NCBI GenBank assembly: GCA_022510625.1
Contig: JAFLTD010000012.1
Coordinates: 1 to 45,378, forward strand
Length of the DNA stretch: 45,378 nucleotides
From: Lachnospiraceae bacterium
Lineage (GTDB): Bacteria > Bacillota > Clostridia > Lachnospirales > Lachnospiraceae
Direction: 5' to 3'
In this document: one piece after another, positions 17,492 to 25,581 of the stretch
Layout of the letters: every line of letters starts with the position of its first letter
Numbering within the stretch: position 1 is the stretch's first letter
Translations under genes and position numbers: made by a program
Notes under the pieces: model-generated
What the model was told of the DNA's origin: nothing
What the model saw: only the letters and a program-made list of their open reading frames with translations
The model's database searches: none

Positions 17492-17944
17492 TTAATAGAT
17501 GCAGACAAAAATTTTTTTATTATCAAACTCTGTAAATATATCTATGACTTCGCTTTGCACCTCCTCATCATTCATCAAAAAATGAAAATATTCAATTATT
17601 TTTTTTAAAATACCACTTGGGTTGTTTACGTCGATTTGAGTAAAACATATTCTGCGTATTCTAATAATATCATCAGGCACTTCTTCGATTTTTCTCTTTC
17701 CTGTGATCCTTAATATGTATTCTTCGAATGTCTCCCCATTCTCTTGTTCAACACAAAATTCATATTGATATAATTCATATCTACCATTCTCGTTTATATA
17801 ATATGGAGTTATAATGCACTCTTCAATTAAAGGTGGGGTCTTATCTGTTTCTATACATTTTACTAATTCATATAAATTTAACATTTCTTCTCCACCTATA
17901 ATTATCTTCGATATCATAGGTGTGTATTTATCCAAAAACGACAT
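17492..17944 (-). CDS. Candidate immunity protein for the E5-type nuclease
   Basis: 150 residues starting 10 bp after the stop of the VgrG-E5 gene, with ACCTCC-complement GGAGGT as ribosome site. Acidic (predicted pI low), soluble, and AT-rich in codon use relative to the VgrG gene. Motifs are EECIITPYYINENGRYELYQYEF and IRIRRICF. I do not recognise a named immunity family, and it does not visibly resemble the colicin E5 immunity protein. An acidic small protein directly behind a tRNase toxin is the standard position of a cognate inhibitor, which usually mimics the RNA substrate. Function inferred from context. Confidence 0.6.
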   Translation of the reverse strand: MSFLDKYTPMISKIIIGGEEMLNLYELVKCIETDKTPPLIEECIITPYYINENGRYELYQYEFCVEQENGETFEEYILRITGKRKIEEVPDDIIRIRRICFTQIDVNNPSGILKKIIEYFHFLMNDEEVQSEVIDIFTEFDNKKIFVCIY

Positions 17945-17954
17945 ATATACCTCC

Positions 17955-20378
17955 TCATGGCTTATACGGATTTTCTATACTACTATCAGGTATCCAATCC
18001 AGTGGATTAATATTATCACTTATTTGCACTATTTCATTTGTAACATTATCCACAATAACATATGAACCTTGCTCCGTATAAAAAACAGTTGCTGCATTTC
18101 CTGTTGCCTTATTGATACTTCCTCGAGTTGTAAATGGATTATCAACCGTATCTCTAATAAGTTCTTCTGTCCATCCCCGACTACTCATTTGGTTCGATAA
18201 TTTTTGAGCTGATTTAGTATTACTACCAAAAACTAATCTACTGCTTCTAGCATCTGTATCACCCTCAACCATATTTATAGAAAATGCTCTCATCATTGAA
18301 AAACCGATAAAAAAGGTTTCAACACTGTAAAAATACATTGAGTTTTGTACGGAATCATAGACTTCCTCGCCCACCGCATCTCTTATCGTATTCTCTCCCC
18401 TTAGGTCTGCCACGGCATTATTTACCAAAAAGGCTATACTTAAAGCGTTACCTCCAACTCGCTTTACCATAGCAATCCTCAATATTCTTGTGCTGTTGAC
18501 AGCTACTGCCTCTGTTGCGGAAACAGTACTCTTCGCAGCCACTATCTTAGCCGTATCACGCGCAGCCACAGCCGGAGCCATGCAGACAGCCATTGCTGCA
18601 ACTGCAGCCATCAATGATGTCTTCAGTCCGGATTCCAGATAGGTCCCCAAGCCACTTACGGTATCATTTTTGATATCTTTGTTAGCCTGACCGAGGACGG
18701 CAGCTTCGCCACATGCGGGCGTCAATACACCTACAACATATGGTGCACATGCTATTGCAATTCCAGCCTCTACCGCTGCCGCTGCCACATAGACTGCCGC
18801 CACTGTAACAACTCCCACTACTACTGTTCCCGCTAAAACACCGCTTGCAATACCTGCATACTTAAACGTATCCTCGTATATGTTATTAGTCTCTTCAGGA
18901 TCATCTTGAAACGGTTTGTAACATATGAATCTATTGCTGCATACTACGCTTCTTTGTGCAGAGGCATTAAACTCATTATTGATGGTAAACCCCGAATCAC
19001 CCACCCCCGTCGGTGGATTGCTCTTGGTGCCCCTTGCCGTGATATTTTTCCCTTTTTCTTCACAGTAGACACGGGCTCTGTACATATTGATTTCCAACGG
19101 TACCTGACCATAGATACTCGTTGCTGCCAGTCTGATGGCCCCGCGTGCGGTAATCTCCAGTTTAGTCATGTTGGTAATTGCAACTGCTTTCCCGTCGGAA
19201 AGGGCTATCTGGCCGTTACCACCCTGAAAGACCAATCGTTTCGGATAGAATTCTGCCTTCTTGCCTGCTCCCGTCATAAATGTCCTGTTCTGCCACTCAG
19301 GTATGCTTCCACTGCTTTCTCTTGCATTGGATGTTGCAATTCCCTCCGAAGGCGTCTCGGAACCAAAAATCAGTCTAACGGAAGTCTCTCTCTCCGGCAT
19401 CGCATACATTATATTGCCGGATGGCGGAACCCAATCCCACTCATAATCTGCTCCCTCGTACGGTTCGTCAATCTTCAGTCTGATTTTGGCCTTCTCTGCC
19501 TGTGTGCCGACAACCGTACCTGTAAACTCCATGCCGATCAGCCGGTTATGTTCTATGTACGGAATGTACAGATTTCCGCATCCACCGGCCCAATATGTGA
19601 ATTCCAGTTTCTCATGGACCAGTTCTGCACTCTTTTTAAATATAATAAATCTGTATACCCCTGCATTGATTTCATCACCTATCCGATAGTTCTCATCACA
19701 TGTGATCCTATAATACAGATAGTCTTTTCGTGTAACAGAATCCCTCCTTTCATCTGCCTCATGATACTTTTCACTTATCCCGGCATGATAATCGTTACCC
19801 TCTATGTTGACATGGACTCCCTCTTCCACACCAAAGCACAGGACTTTGCTCCGGCTCACACCATCCGCATATACAGGTATATGCAGATGGCTTCCCAATC
19901 GAAGCAAGAACTCCCAGTCCGTTTCCCCATATTGAATCACAGGCTCATTCAAGGTTTCCTGCGCATTTTTTGAGTAGAAGGCTGTCAGGTTTCCATATGT
20001 CTCCAGAACTCTAGCTACAGCCTGCTCATAGGTCATTGTGACATCTTGGAATGATCTTTGTTTCTTTGTCCTGTCAAGCATTTCGCTGAGACTCATTGCG
20101 AGTATGTGGACATAGCTGATCCCGTTCACAACATCTATCTCGGCTTTCTTTATAATACCCCTAAAGAGGACTTCTATGCAATCACCGTTTCTGATAATAC
20201 TAATAGGTATATCATCCCTTGAAGACAATATCTGTTGCGCTCCTAAACCGTCTTCAATCACTCCGGTCAATCTGCACGTCCCATGTTTCTGCATTTCCGT
20301 CACTATCCTTAGCGTGGTAATATACTTTATTCTTAAATCCGAGTCAATTTGAATATTTCCACCGGTTATTGCATCCAT
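17955..20378 (-). CDS. Evolved VgrG spike with C-terminal colicin E5-type anticodon nuclease
   Basis: 807 residues. Residues ~1-330 are a VgrG/phage gpD-type spike (gp27-like part with YGETDWEFLLRLGSHL, then an OB-fold with GTVVG...AKIRLKIDEPYEG). Residues ~370-480 are a linker with LEITARGAIRLAA and NPPTG. Residues ~500-620 are an Ala/Gly/Val-rich hydrophobic pre-toxin region. The last 74 residues begin RGWTEELIRDTVDN and continue NAATVFY, YVIVDNVTNEIVQISD and W-IPDSSI. They match the colicin E5 ribonuclease (RGWTEDDIKNTV, PATVY, YVVVNDRTGEVTQISD, W-VDDSRI). Colicin E5 cuts the anticodons of queuine-type tRNAs (Tyr, His, Asn, Asp). An immunity-like gene follows at 10 bp. Delivery into rival cells is inferred. 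Confidence 0.9.
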   Translation of the reverse strand: MDAITGGNIQIDSDLRIKYITTLRIVTEMQKHGTCRLTGVIEDGLGAQQILSSRDDIPISIIRNGDCIEVLFRGIIKKAEIDVVNGISYVHILAMSLSEMLDRTKKQRSFQDVTMTYEQAVARVLETYGNLTAFYSKNAQETLNEPVIQYGETDWEFLLRLGSHLHIPVYADGVSRSKVLCFGVEEGVHVNIEGNDYHAGISEKYHEADERRDSVTRKDYLYYRITCDENYRIGDEINAGVYRFIIFKKSAELVHEKLEFTYWAGGCGNLYIPYIEHNRLIGMEFTGTVVGTQAEKAKIRLKIDEPYEGADYEWDWVPPSGNIMYAMPERETSVRLIFGSETPSEGIATSNARESSGSIPEWQNRTFMTGAGKKAEFYPKRLVFQGGNGQIALSDGKAVAITNMTKLEITARGAIRLAATSIYGQVPLEINMYRARVYCEEKGKNITARGTKSNPPTGVGDSGFTINNEFNASAQRSVVCSNRFICYKPFQDDPEETNNIYEDTFKYAGIASGVLAGTVVVGVVTVAAVYVAAAAVEAGIAIACAPYVVGVLTPACGEAAVLGQANKDIKNDTVSGLGTYLESGLKTSLMAAVAAMAVCMAPAVAARDTAKIVAAKSTVSATEAVAVNSTRILRIAMVKRVGGNALSIAFLVNNAVADLRGENTIRDAVGEEVYDSVQNSMYFYSVETFFIGFSMMRAFSINMVEGDTDARSSRLVFGSNTKSAQKLSNQMSSRGWTEELIRDTVDNPFTTRGSINKATGNAATVFYTEQGSYVIVDNVTNEIVQISDNINPLDWIPDSSIENPYKP
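18890..19223 (-). repeat. Long direct repeat within vgrG, second copy at 16608-16942
   Basis: The linker-coding part of the 807-aa VgrG gene is repeated at 16608-16942 with high nucleotide similarity: for example both copies contain GACTGCTTTCCCGTCGGAAA and CTGCCAGTCTGATGG in the same order. Recombination between the copies would delete the E5 toxin and its immunity gene, so the repeat is a natural hinge for toxin exchange. Confidence 0.85.
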
Positions 20379-20406
20379 AACTTCGGCCTCCTCTGTACAT
20401 TTTCAG

Positions 20407-21075
20407 TCACACTATACGCTGTATCCACTTAACGATTCCTATTCCCAGACAGCTTTTAAACCCTTTACAGAAAACCTCTTCTGCGCTGTAATACAGAAGT
20501 TCACCGTCCGCCGTATTATAAAGCATCACTTTATCTTCCACTATGCATAAAATTACCATGGAATGATATGCATTGTTGTTATGTAATACTACATTACCGA
20601 TAATATATTCATGCCTCCTGAAGGACTCCATAATTCTATCCCGATATTGGTCCCATAAAGACATAGAATCTTTATAAAACCCCAATGTTTCAACTTGCAC
20701 TTTATCGCTGTAGATATCTCCGGTAAGATAGTACTTGATTCCTCTGACTTTCGCTTCATCATCGCCGGCAGCGTCACCGTCATATCCGATATATTTACAG
20801 GTATTGGCGTTCATCACGATAGCCCTCTGCCAGGCATCAACCCTGACTTCGTCCTCGTACTGCAGCCACCGTCTAAGTCCTTCCCGGTTTTCTGTCACAA
20901 CTCCGTGCTCATACTCAAACAGGGTCACCTGCCCACATTTCTCAGGATTTGTGCTGATTATACTGAATTGAAACTCCGAATGTGTTTTCTTATATTGCTC
21001 TCCTACCAATTTACAGGCGACTGCCCAACACCAATGCTTTCTATTTTGAATATAGTTCAGTTTATTTATTTTCAT
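20407..21075 (-). CDS. Papain-like (WCWA) cysteine protease, candidate effector
   Basis: About 222 residues. ATG 21075 overlaps the PAAR-like gene by 14 bp and has GGAAAG ahead of it. A start at 21099 would lie deeper in that gene. The N-terminus carries Q/N-RKHWCWAVACK, the Cys region of papain-like peptidases of the C39_2/C70 type. A later YHSMVILCI supplies the His strand and LYNTADG the third catalytic position. No signal peptide. It lies between the PAAR-like tip gene and the VgrG-E5 gene, so it is probably a cargo protease delivered by the CIS, or a protease that matures another effector. No separate immunity gene is obvious. The triad is visible, the role inferred. Confidence 0.65.
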   Translation of the reverse strand: MKINKLNYIQNRKHWCWAVACKLVGEQYKKTHSEFQFSIISTNPEKCGQVTLFEYEHGVVTENREGLRRWLQYEDEVRVDAWQRAIVMNANTCKYIGYDGDAAGDDEAKVRGIKYYLTGDIYSDKVQVETLGFYKDSMSLWDQYRDRIMESFRRHEYIIGNVVLHNNNAYHSMVILCIVEDKVMLYNTADGELLYYSAEEVFCKGFKSCLGIGIVKWIQRIV

Positions 21076-21658
21076 TAATTCTTTCCAACTGATTTGCATA
21101 TGGTCCCGGTTGCCCCATCACTTCGTTGTATTCTGATGGATCTATAAATTCATTTATCATGACGTTTCTACGCTGCCCTGAGTCAACCGGAGCAATCCTT
21201 CCTCCGTATGCGCATACTAGAAAAGAATCCATAGTTAAGGTACTTTGTCCGACAGGAGTCCCTGTGTTGTTTTTTACACGTGCCCTGTCACTAACATTGT
21301 TTAATCCATTATCCACGATTCTGGTTTTCTCATATGCCTGATGCCATTTTCCGACAATTTCCGGTCTACATATATGTCCCGTTACCGGACCTGCCGCTCC
21401 ATTTTTACTATTCTCTGCTCTCCTGTCAAGAGTTTTTATTTCTGTTGGCGGCGGATTCCCTTCTTTCGGAATACACACCCCAAATGATGTGATATTGCAA
21501 TTTTCTTTGCCACAGCGCCATTCCTCTTTGTGCTCCAATTCGTGCAATAAAGGATGGTGTCCCACATATACGCCATGACATTTCGGAAGATTAATTTTTC
21601 TCTTATGACTTCCGTTACTACAGACTAACGTTGCACCTCTTACCAGATATTCACTCAT
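21062..21658 (-). CDS. PAAR-like (DUF4280) spike-tip protein
   Basis: 198 residues. It has the DUF4280/PAAR-like layout: an opening YLVRGATLVCSNGSH with a first Cys-His pair, KINLPKCHGVYV, a WRCGKENC cluster, VTGHICRP, and the second half TMDSFLVCAYGGRI...GQ. PAAR-like proteins cap the VgrG trimer with a metal-bound sharp cone and carry effectors. The start overlaps the stop of the Imm11-like gene (4 bp), and its end overlaps the protease gene. About 45 extra residues at the C-terminus are polar and could contact cargo. Family assignment good. Confidence 0.85.
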   Translation of the reverse strand: MSEYLVRGATLVCSNGSHKRKINLPKCHGVYVGHHPLLHELEHKEEWRCGKENCNITSFGVCIPKEGNPPPTEIKTLDRRAENSKNGAAGPVTGHICRPEIVGKWHQAYEKTRIVDNGLNNVSDRARVKNNTGTPVGQSTLTMDSFLVCAYGGRIAPVDSGQRRNVMINEFIDPSEYNEVMGQPGPYANQLERINENK

Positions 21659-22194
21659 AGTTGACCTCCTTCATATACTACTAACTCGGTTAATCCAATT
21701 CCTTTGACATCTCGCTTTAGTATGCTTTCTACCAAATCTAATCTTCCTACCATATAGTAATGATTGAATCCTCCCAGACGAAATATTGCTCTTCCCTCTG
21801 TTTTCTCAAAATCAATAATTCCTTTTTTGATAATGCTTTTATCCAGATTAAACTCGCTCTCTTCACGCAAGCATTGTATTTCTTCCAGAATGGGCAAATA
21901 ATATACTTCCGCTTTCTTATATTCTGCATCCAGCAACACGATTTCTTTGTAGATAATGTGTGGTTCATACATATCAAAAACGGCTCTGACCTCTGCCGTT
22001 ATCAGGGGAAACGGATTATCCACAATACTTGTAAAAACCGTATTTTTACTTTCATGGATCATAAATACCTGCCCATCCGGAATCCTGTGAGCATCACGAA
22101 TATTGAAATCTCTGGGATCTATTCTGCCAAACCATTTTTTTATTTTAGGATAATTCGTATAGACAATATCTGTACCTAATATATAGAATTTCAT
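21655..22194 (-). CDS. Imm11/DUF1629-like adaptor upstream of PAAR-like protein
   Basis: 179 residues, soluble, paralog of the 173-aa protein at 9.3-9.8 kb. Shared elements are MYEPHIIYKEIVLL, LPILEEIQCL, AIFRLGGFNHYYMV, GRLDLVESILKRDVKGIGL. It overlaps the PAAR-like gene by 4 bp and begins exactly at the last base of the 206-aa gene stop. Imm11-type proteins are named as immunity proteins, but repeated coupling to a PAAR-like tip without a matching toxin in between suggests a chaperone or adaptor for tip assembly. Confidence 0.65.
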   Translation of the reverse strand: MKFYILGTDIVYTNYPKIKKWFGRIDPRDFNIRDAHRIPDGQVFMIHESKNTVFTSIVDNPFPLITAEVRAVFDMYEPHIIYKEIVLLDAEYKKAEVYYLPILEEIQCLREESEFNLDKSIIKKGIIDFEKTEGRAIFRLGGFNHYYMVGRLDLVESILKRDVKGIGLTELVVYEGGQL

Positions 22195-22814
22195 TACTCA
22201 CCTTCTTCCAGTGCTGTTCCCAGCTCTACCATTTGTTCCATATAAGTTCCATATAGAACTTGAACATCATCTGCCGCTACTTTTTTCCAGATTGACGTTT
22301 TAAATATTTCCCTGATTATCTTATCCATATAGAACATGCAAATATAGGCATGGCACAGGACATACCTTCTACGCACCTCATTAACTTCATCTTCTCTCAA
22401 CCGTATAATCTCTTTGGAGGCCGTTTTTCTATACACTGCCATGTCTTTTTCAACGTCCTTGTAGATAAATTCCGGTGACCAATAAAAGCAAAGTGGATTC
22501 TCATTAATGTACAAATCCTGATCAAACAACGCAATTTGTAATTCATAACTTTTGGTGATAATGCCACTGTTTAAAGGTGAAATAATAATATATTTCAGTG
22601 TTCCTACCGGATTACTATACATGTTCTCCCACCTCTGCAATAGATTTTCCATCTGATCAAGAATATCCCTGTCATATCGCATGGAATTTGCTTCATAGTC
22701 ACTTTTTATAACAGCCAGCCTATTCTTCCAGATATCAGAAAGTACTTCCAAAGCTGTCTGATATAACTGCTGCTCTCTCTCGTCGTATTCTTCCGGCATG
22801 TCATTTACCTGCAC
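22194..22814 (-). CDS. Unidentified helical protein of the spike operon
   Basis: 206 residues, mostly predicted helix, soluble, with no signal peptide. It starts 10 bp after the VgrG stop and is coupled to the Imm11-like gene. Motifs such as WENMYSNPVGTLKYIIISPLNSG and a long C-terminal helix pair do not point me to a family. As it lies between VgrG and the PAAR-like tip with its adaptor, it may help assemble the spike complex or load cargo. No function can be assigned from sequence alone. Confidence 0.7.
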   Translation of the reverse strand: MQVNDMPEEYDEREQQLYQTALEVLSDIWKNRLAVIKSDYEANSMRYDRDILDQMENLLQRWENMYSNPVGTLKYIIISPLNSGIITKSYELQIALFDQDLYINENPLCFYWSPEFIYKDVEKDMAVYRKTASKEIIRLREDEVNEVRRRYVLCHAYICMFYMDKIIREIFKTSIWKKVAADDVQVLYGTYMEQMVELGTALEEGE

Positions 22815-22824
22815 TTTCCATATG

Positions 22825-24180
22825 CTAATTCAGATTAAACCTGCCTCCGTTAACCCGCATGCCTCCACCCAGGTTCATCTGTGTATTTCCCTGCTGTAGG
22901 GTAAGTTTATCTTTGGCAAACAATTCCAGCTTGGAATTGGCACTTGTGATTGAAATGGAATCAGCGGCCTCCATTGTAATATCTTTATTACTTATTATCT
23001 TGATTCCCTCATCATCCAGAATTTCAATGCTCATTCCGTCATTATTAGTCATAATAAGTGACTTGGGTGTCAACAAGATTTCTTTACCCTGTTTATTCAT
23101 AATTGATTTATAGTCGGGATTCTGTCTCTCGGCGCTATTTGATGACTCCATATGTACCGAGCTGACTACATAGGCCTCAGCTTCATGGTCTGACGGAATG
23201 CGCAGTCTGATCTTATCCCCAATTTCGGGCATACAATACCAACCGGTGCCGTCCGATGACGAGTAGGGTGTTGCATATACAAACCACCTTTTCCCTGCAC
23301 GATCCCTGTTTTCATCTTTTTCAAGTTCTACCTGCACCTTATCCTTTTCTACTGCTATAACGGTGCCGATAAGCGATGCTCCGACACACCGGTCATTATG
23401 TTTCTCTTCGACCTTGATCGCATTCGGTTGTTCCAGATGATATGTATGATATAATTCGCTTCCGGCTAATTCCGTATGAATTTCCGATATCCAACAACTC
23501 ATACCATTAAAACTAAGCGTTTCTCCCAGATGGTATAATTCTCTCAGTTTTACCGCATAACTATAAGATTCATTATTTTGTTTAACTACAGAGTATTCGT
23601 TGGTATTTATCTCAGAGGCTCCGCCGGAATCCGGCTCACCAAAATAGATCTTTGTTCCCTCATATGCACTGTCAGGATAAATATCCGTTCCAAAGTGGCT
23701 TGCTAATCTTCTTGCAAATTCCCAGTCAGTTTCATTGTATTGTAATACGAATCCCGGAATGGTACTTCCCTGTCCCACTGTCATGCTATATCTGTTGTTG
23801 GGATATGTTTCCGTGACAGTATCCATCATGGCTGCATACGTTATGCCAGCATCCTGAAAGCTCCTGATGTACCTTGATGTATCCATCAGTCGGCTTCCTG
23901 TTATCAGATTTAGTGTAAGTACACATGTCTCTCCGACTTTTTCAATATCAGCATTCCATATGATGCCTTTAAATATGTTTTTTATAATTCCATCATAGGT
24001 AACCGCAGCCACATGAACCCAAGTCTCGTCTGTCATCAAATCGAGATATTCCTGCTCTTTTCCGGCAGCAATATGTCCAATCACCTTAAATGTGCCGTGT
24101 TTGCCAAATCCCTGATTGCCCTCCATGGCAATATAATCAATAAACTCAAAAGGTTTGACAGTAATCAATTCATCTCTCAT
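22825..24180 (-). CDS. VgrG/Pvc8-type spike protein
   Basis: 451 residues, close to the minimum length for a gp27-gp5 spike. Residues ~1-270 are the gp27-like part with a phage gpD signature (VLQYNETDWEFARRLASHFGTDIY), ~280-370 the OB-fold (SLIGTVIAVEKDKVQVEL ... YCMPEIGDKIRLRIPS), and ~380-451 a repetitive beta-helix stem rich in Ser/Thr/Asn (EILLTPKSL, DDEGIKIIS, NKDITMEAADSISI). No toxin extension. It would form the trimeric hub and needle onto which the tube polymerises. The E5-carrying paralog is 2.5 kb further along. Family call secure. Confidence 0.9.
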   Translation of the reverse strand: MRDELITVKPFEFIDYIAMEGNQGFGKHGTFKVIGHIAAGKEQEYLDLMTDETWVHVAAVTYDGIIKNIFKGIIWNADIEKVGETCVLTLNLITGSRLMDTSRYIRSFQDAGITYAAMMDTVTETYPNNRYSMTVGQGSTIPGFVLQYNETDWEFARRLASHFGTDIYPDSAYEGTKIYFGEPDSGGASEINTNEYSVVKQNNESYSYAVKLRELYHLGETLSFNGMSCWISEIHTELAGSELYHTYHLEQPNAIKVEEKHNDRCVGASLIGTVIAVEKDKVQVELEKDENRDRAGKRWFVYATPYSSSDGTGWYCMPEIGDKIRLRIPSDHEAEAYVVSSVHMESSNSAERQNPDYKSIMNKQGKEILLTPKSLIMTNNDGMSIEILDDEGIKIISNKDITMEAADSISITSANSKLELFAKDKLTLQQGNTQMNLGGGMRVNGGRFNLN

Positions 24181-24187
24181 ATGGCAT

Positions 24188-24763
24188 CTACTCCTTTTCC
24201 TGTGTAAGGTCTACAATCGACAACATGACCTGCTGTACTGCATCTTTCCATTCCAGAATATCCTTGTACATACAGTTGAAGATTCCATGCATCAATTTTC
24301 CTTCTATCGGCGTAATGTACATCACATTGTACATTTGTTCATCCAGACCATAGCTTTTGAAATCAAACCAGCCAAGGTTTTTTTCCTCTGAAATTACGAA
24401 ATCGTAAAAGATAAATGCCGGATTTACTCTAAGGATTATTTCTCTAAACTGTTCCAATGCATTTTCAATCTGATTTTCATTAAGGGGTGTTTCGTAAAGG
24501 CTGAATGTAAAATTCACTGATGCATTACTATTCATTTTAATGACTTGTGGACGCTGTTCGGAAGGGTATTTGATCTTGGCTATCTCCTGCGGCATATCCA
24601 CAAATGTATCCGGTAGCATGATGGAAACCTTATCATCCAGAACCTGAACTTCTTTAAAATGAATAATTTCATCCTTAATATACATTCCGGATTCCAAACT
24701 ATTATATTTACTCTTTTTAGCACTCTTCCTAAATTGCATAACTTCTTCATCCAGATAATCCAT
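24188..24763 (-). CDS. DcrB/DUF1795-like protein, possible spike or effector chaperone
   Basis: 191 residues. After a polar N-terminus, residues ~40-185 have the PsbP/DcrB/Mog1-like alternation of strands and helices: VSIMLPDTFVDMP, ASVNFTFSLYETPL, IENALEQFREIIL, WFDFKSYGLDEQMYNVMYI and a last helix EWKDAVQQVMLSI. DUF1795 proteins of this fold act as Eag chaperones for type VI effectors. Similarity to DUF1795 is at the level of pattern only. It is the first gene of the spike operon, 7 bp before VgrG and 48 bp after the LytTR regulator, with no terminator between. A chaperone role is a reasoned guess. Confidence 0.55.
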   Translation of the reverse strand: MDYLDEEVMQFRKSAKKSKYNSLESGMYIKDEIIHFKEVQVLDDKVSIMLPDTFVDMPQEIAKIKYPSEQRPQVIKMNSNASVNFTFSLYETPLNENQIENALEQFREIILRVNPAFIFYDFVISEEKNLGWFDFKSYGLDEQMYNVMYITPIEGKLMHGIFNCMYKDILEWKDAVQQVMLSIVDLTQEKE

Positions 24764-24811
24764 TAAACGCTCTCCTTTTCATATCTGCTTTTATATCACT
24801 TTAAATTATAT

Positions 24812-25525
24812 TTATTGTTTAGCGATCTGCATTAATTGCTTTCTAATGGTTGAGGCTCTTTTTTGAGCCAGATATATTTTATTTCCGTTCTTTATGAGCA
24901 ACATTTGTTCACTGATAGCTTCTACTTGGTATAAGTTGACGACAAAACTTTGATGTGACATTGCAAATCCATATGGCTGCATCTTCACCGCAATATCGCT
25001 AATTCTTTCTTGAATGCAAGTGTATGTTTTATCTTTGGTGACAATCTTGATCTTTCTGTTAATGTATTCAAAATAATAAATATCAGTAACCGCCAAATTA
25101 ATCACTGATTTGTTTTCTGAAAGGAATGTAACATATTGAACAGTATTACTACGCTGAACCTGTTCAACAGCATCTGACATAATACGAAACAAATCCTTCT
25201 CTACAATTGGTTTTATGAGATATCCGAATGAGTGGATCCTGTTGATTGCCTCTGACATCTTATCGCTGATACTGGTTATGTAAATAATGATAGTTCCTGA
25301 GTAATGACTTTTAATCTCCTCCCCTATCTGTATCCCATCGCGCTCGCTCATAATAATGTCCAAAACCAAAATGTCCGGTCTAAATCCACTCTCTAACAGA
25401 TGCTCTCCTGATTCAAATAATTCTATATGATACTCTTCCTGAGTACTTATTTCATGTTGGCGAATTAATTTATATATTTCTTTTCTATCATCTTTTTCAT
25501 CATCACAGATGGCAATCTTAATCAT
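24812..25525 (-). CDS. LytTR-family response regulator (AgrA-like)
   Basis: 237 residues. Receiver domain 1-~125 with IAICDDE acid pocket, phospho-acceptor Asp in LVLDIIMSERDG, a conserved Ser/Thr in YITSISD and Lys in YLIKPI. The LytTR DNA-binding domain occupies ~135-237 (DIYYFEYINRKIKIVT, FAMSHQSFVVNL). It follows agrD by 133 bp and precedes the spike operon by 48 bp. LytTR proteins bind paired direct repeats, and such a pair stands before agrB, before the second regulator and before the CIS operon. Which of the two regulators reads them cannot be told from sequence. Confidence 0.92.
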   Translation of the reverse strand: MIKIAICDDEKDDRKEIYKLIRQHEISTQEEYHIELFESGEHLLESGFRPDILVLDIIMSERDGIQIGEEIKSHYSGTIIIYITSISDKMSEAINRIHSFGYLIKPIVEKDLFRIMSDAVEQVQRSNTVQYVTFLSENKSVINLAVTDIYYFEYINRKIKIVTKDKTYTCIQERISDIAVKMQPYGFAMSHQSFVVNLYQVEAISEQMLLIKNGNKIYLAQKRASTIRKQLMQIAKQ

Positions 25526-25581
25526 AGATCCGCAGTCTCCTATGTTTATAGTTTGCTCAAACGAGAATATCTATAAGGTAA

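Noticed and set aside
18906-19973. Long plus-strand open frame of 355 codons
   Set aside because: It lies wholly opposite the VgrG-E5 gene, has no recognisable motif or ribosome site, and its frame follows the codon pattern of the real gene.
1-24763. Prophage
   Set aside because: Tail-type spike, tube and sheath genes occur without capsid, portal, terminase, integrase, holin or att sites, and FHA/PP2C/VWA genes are interleaved, so an injection system fits better.
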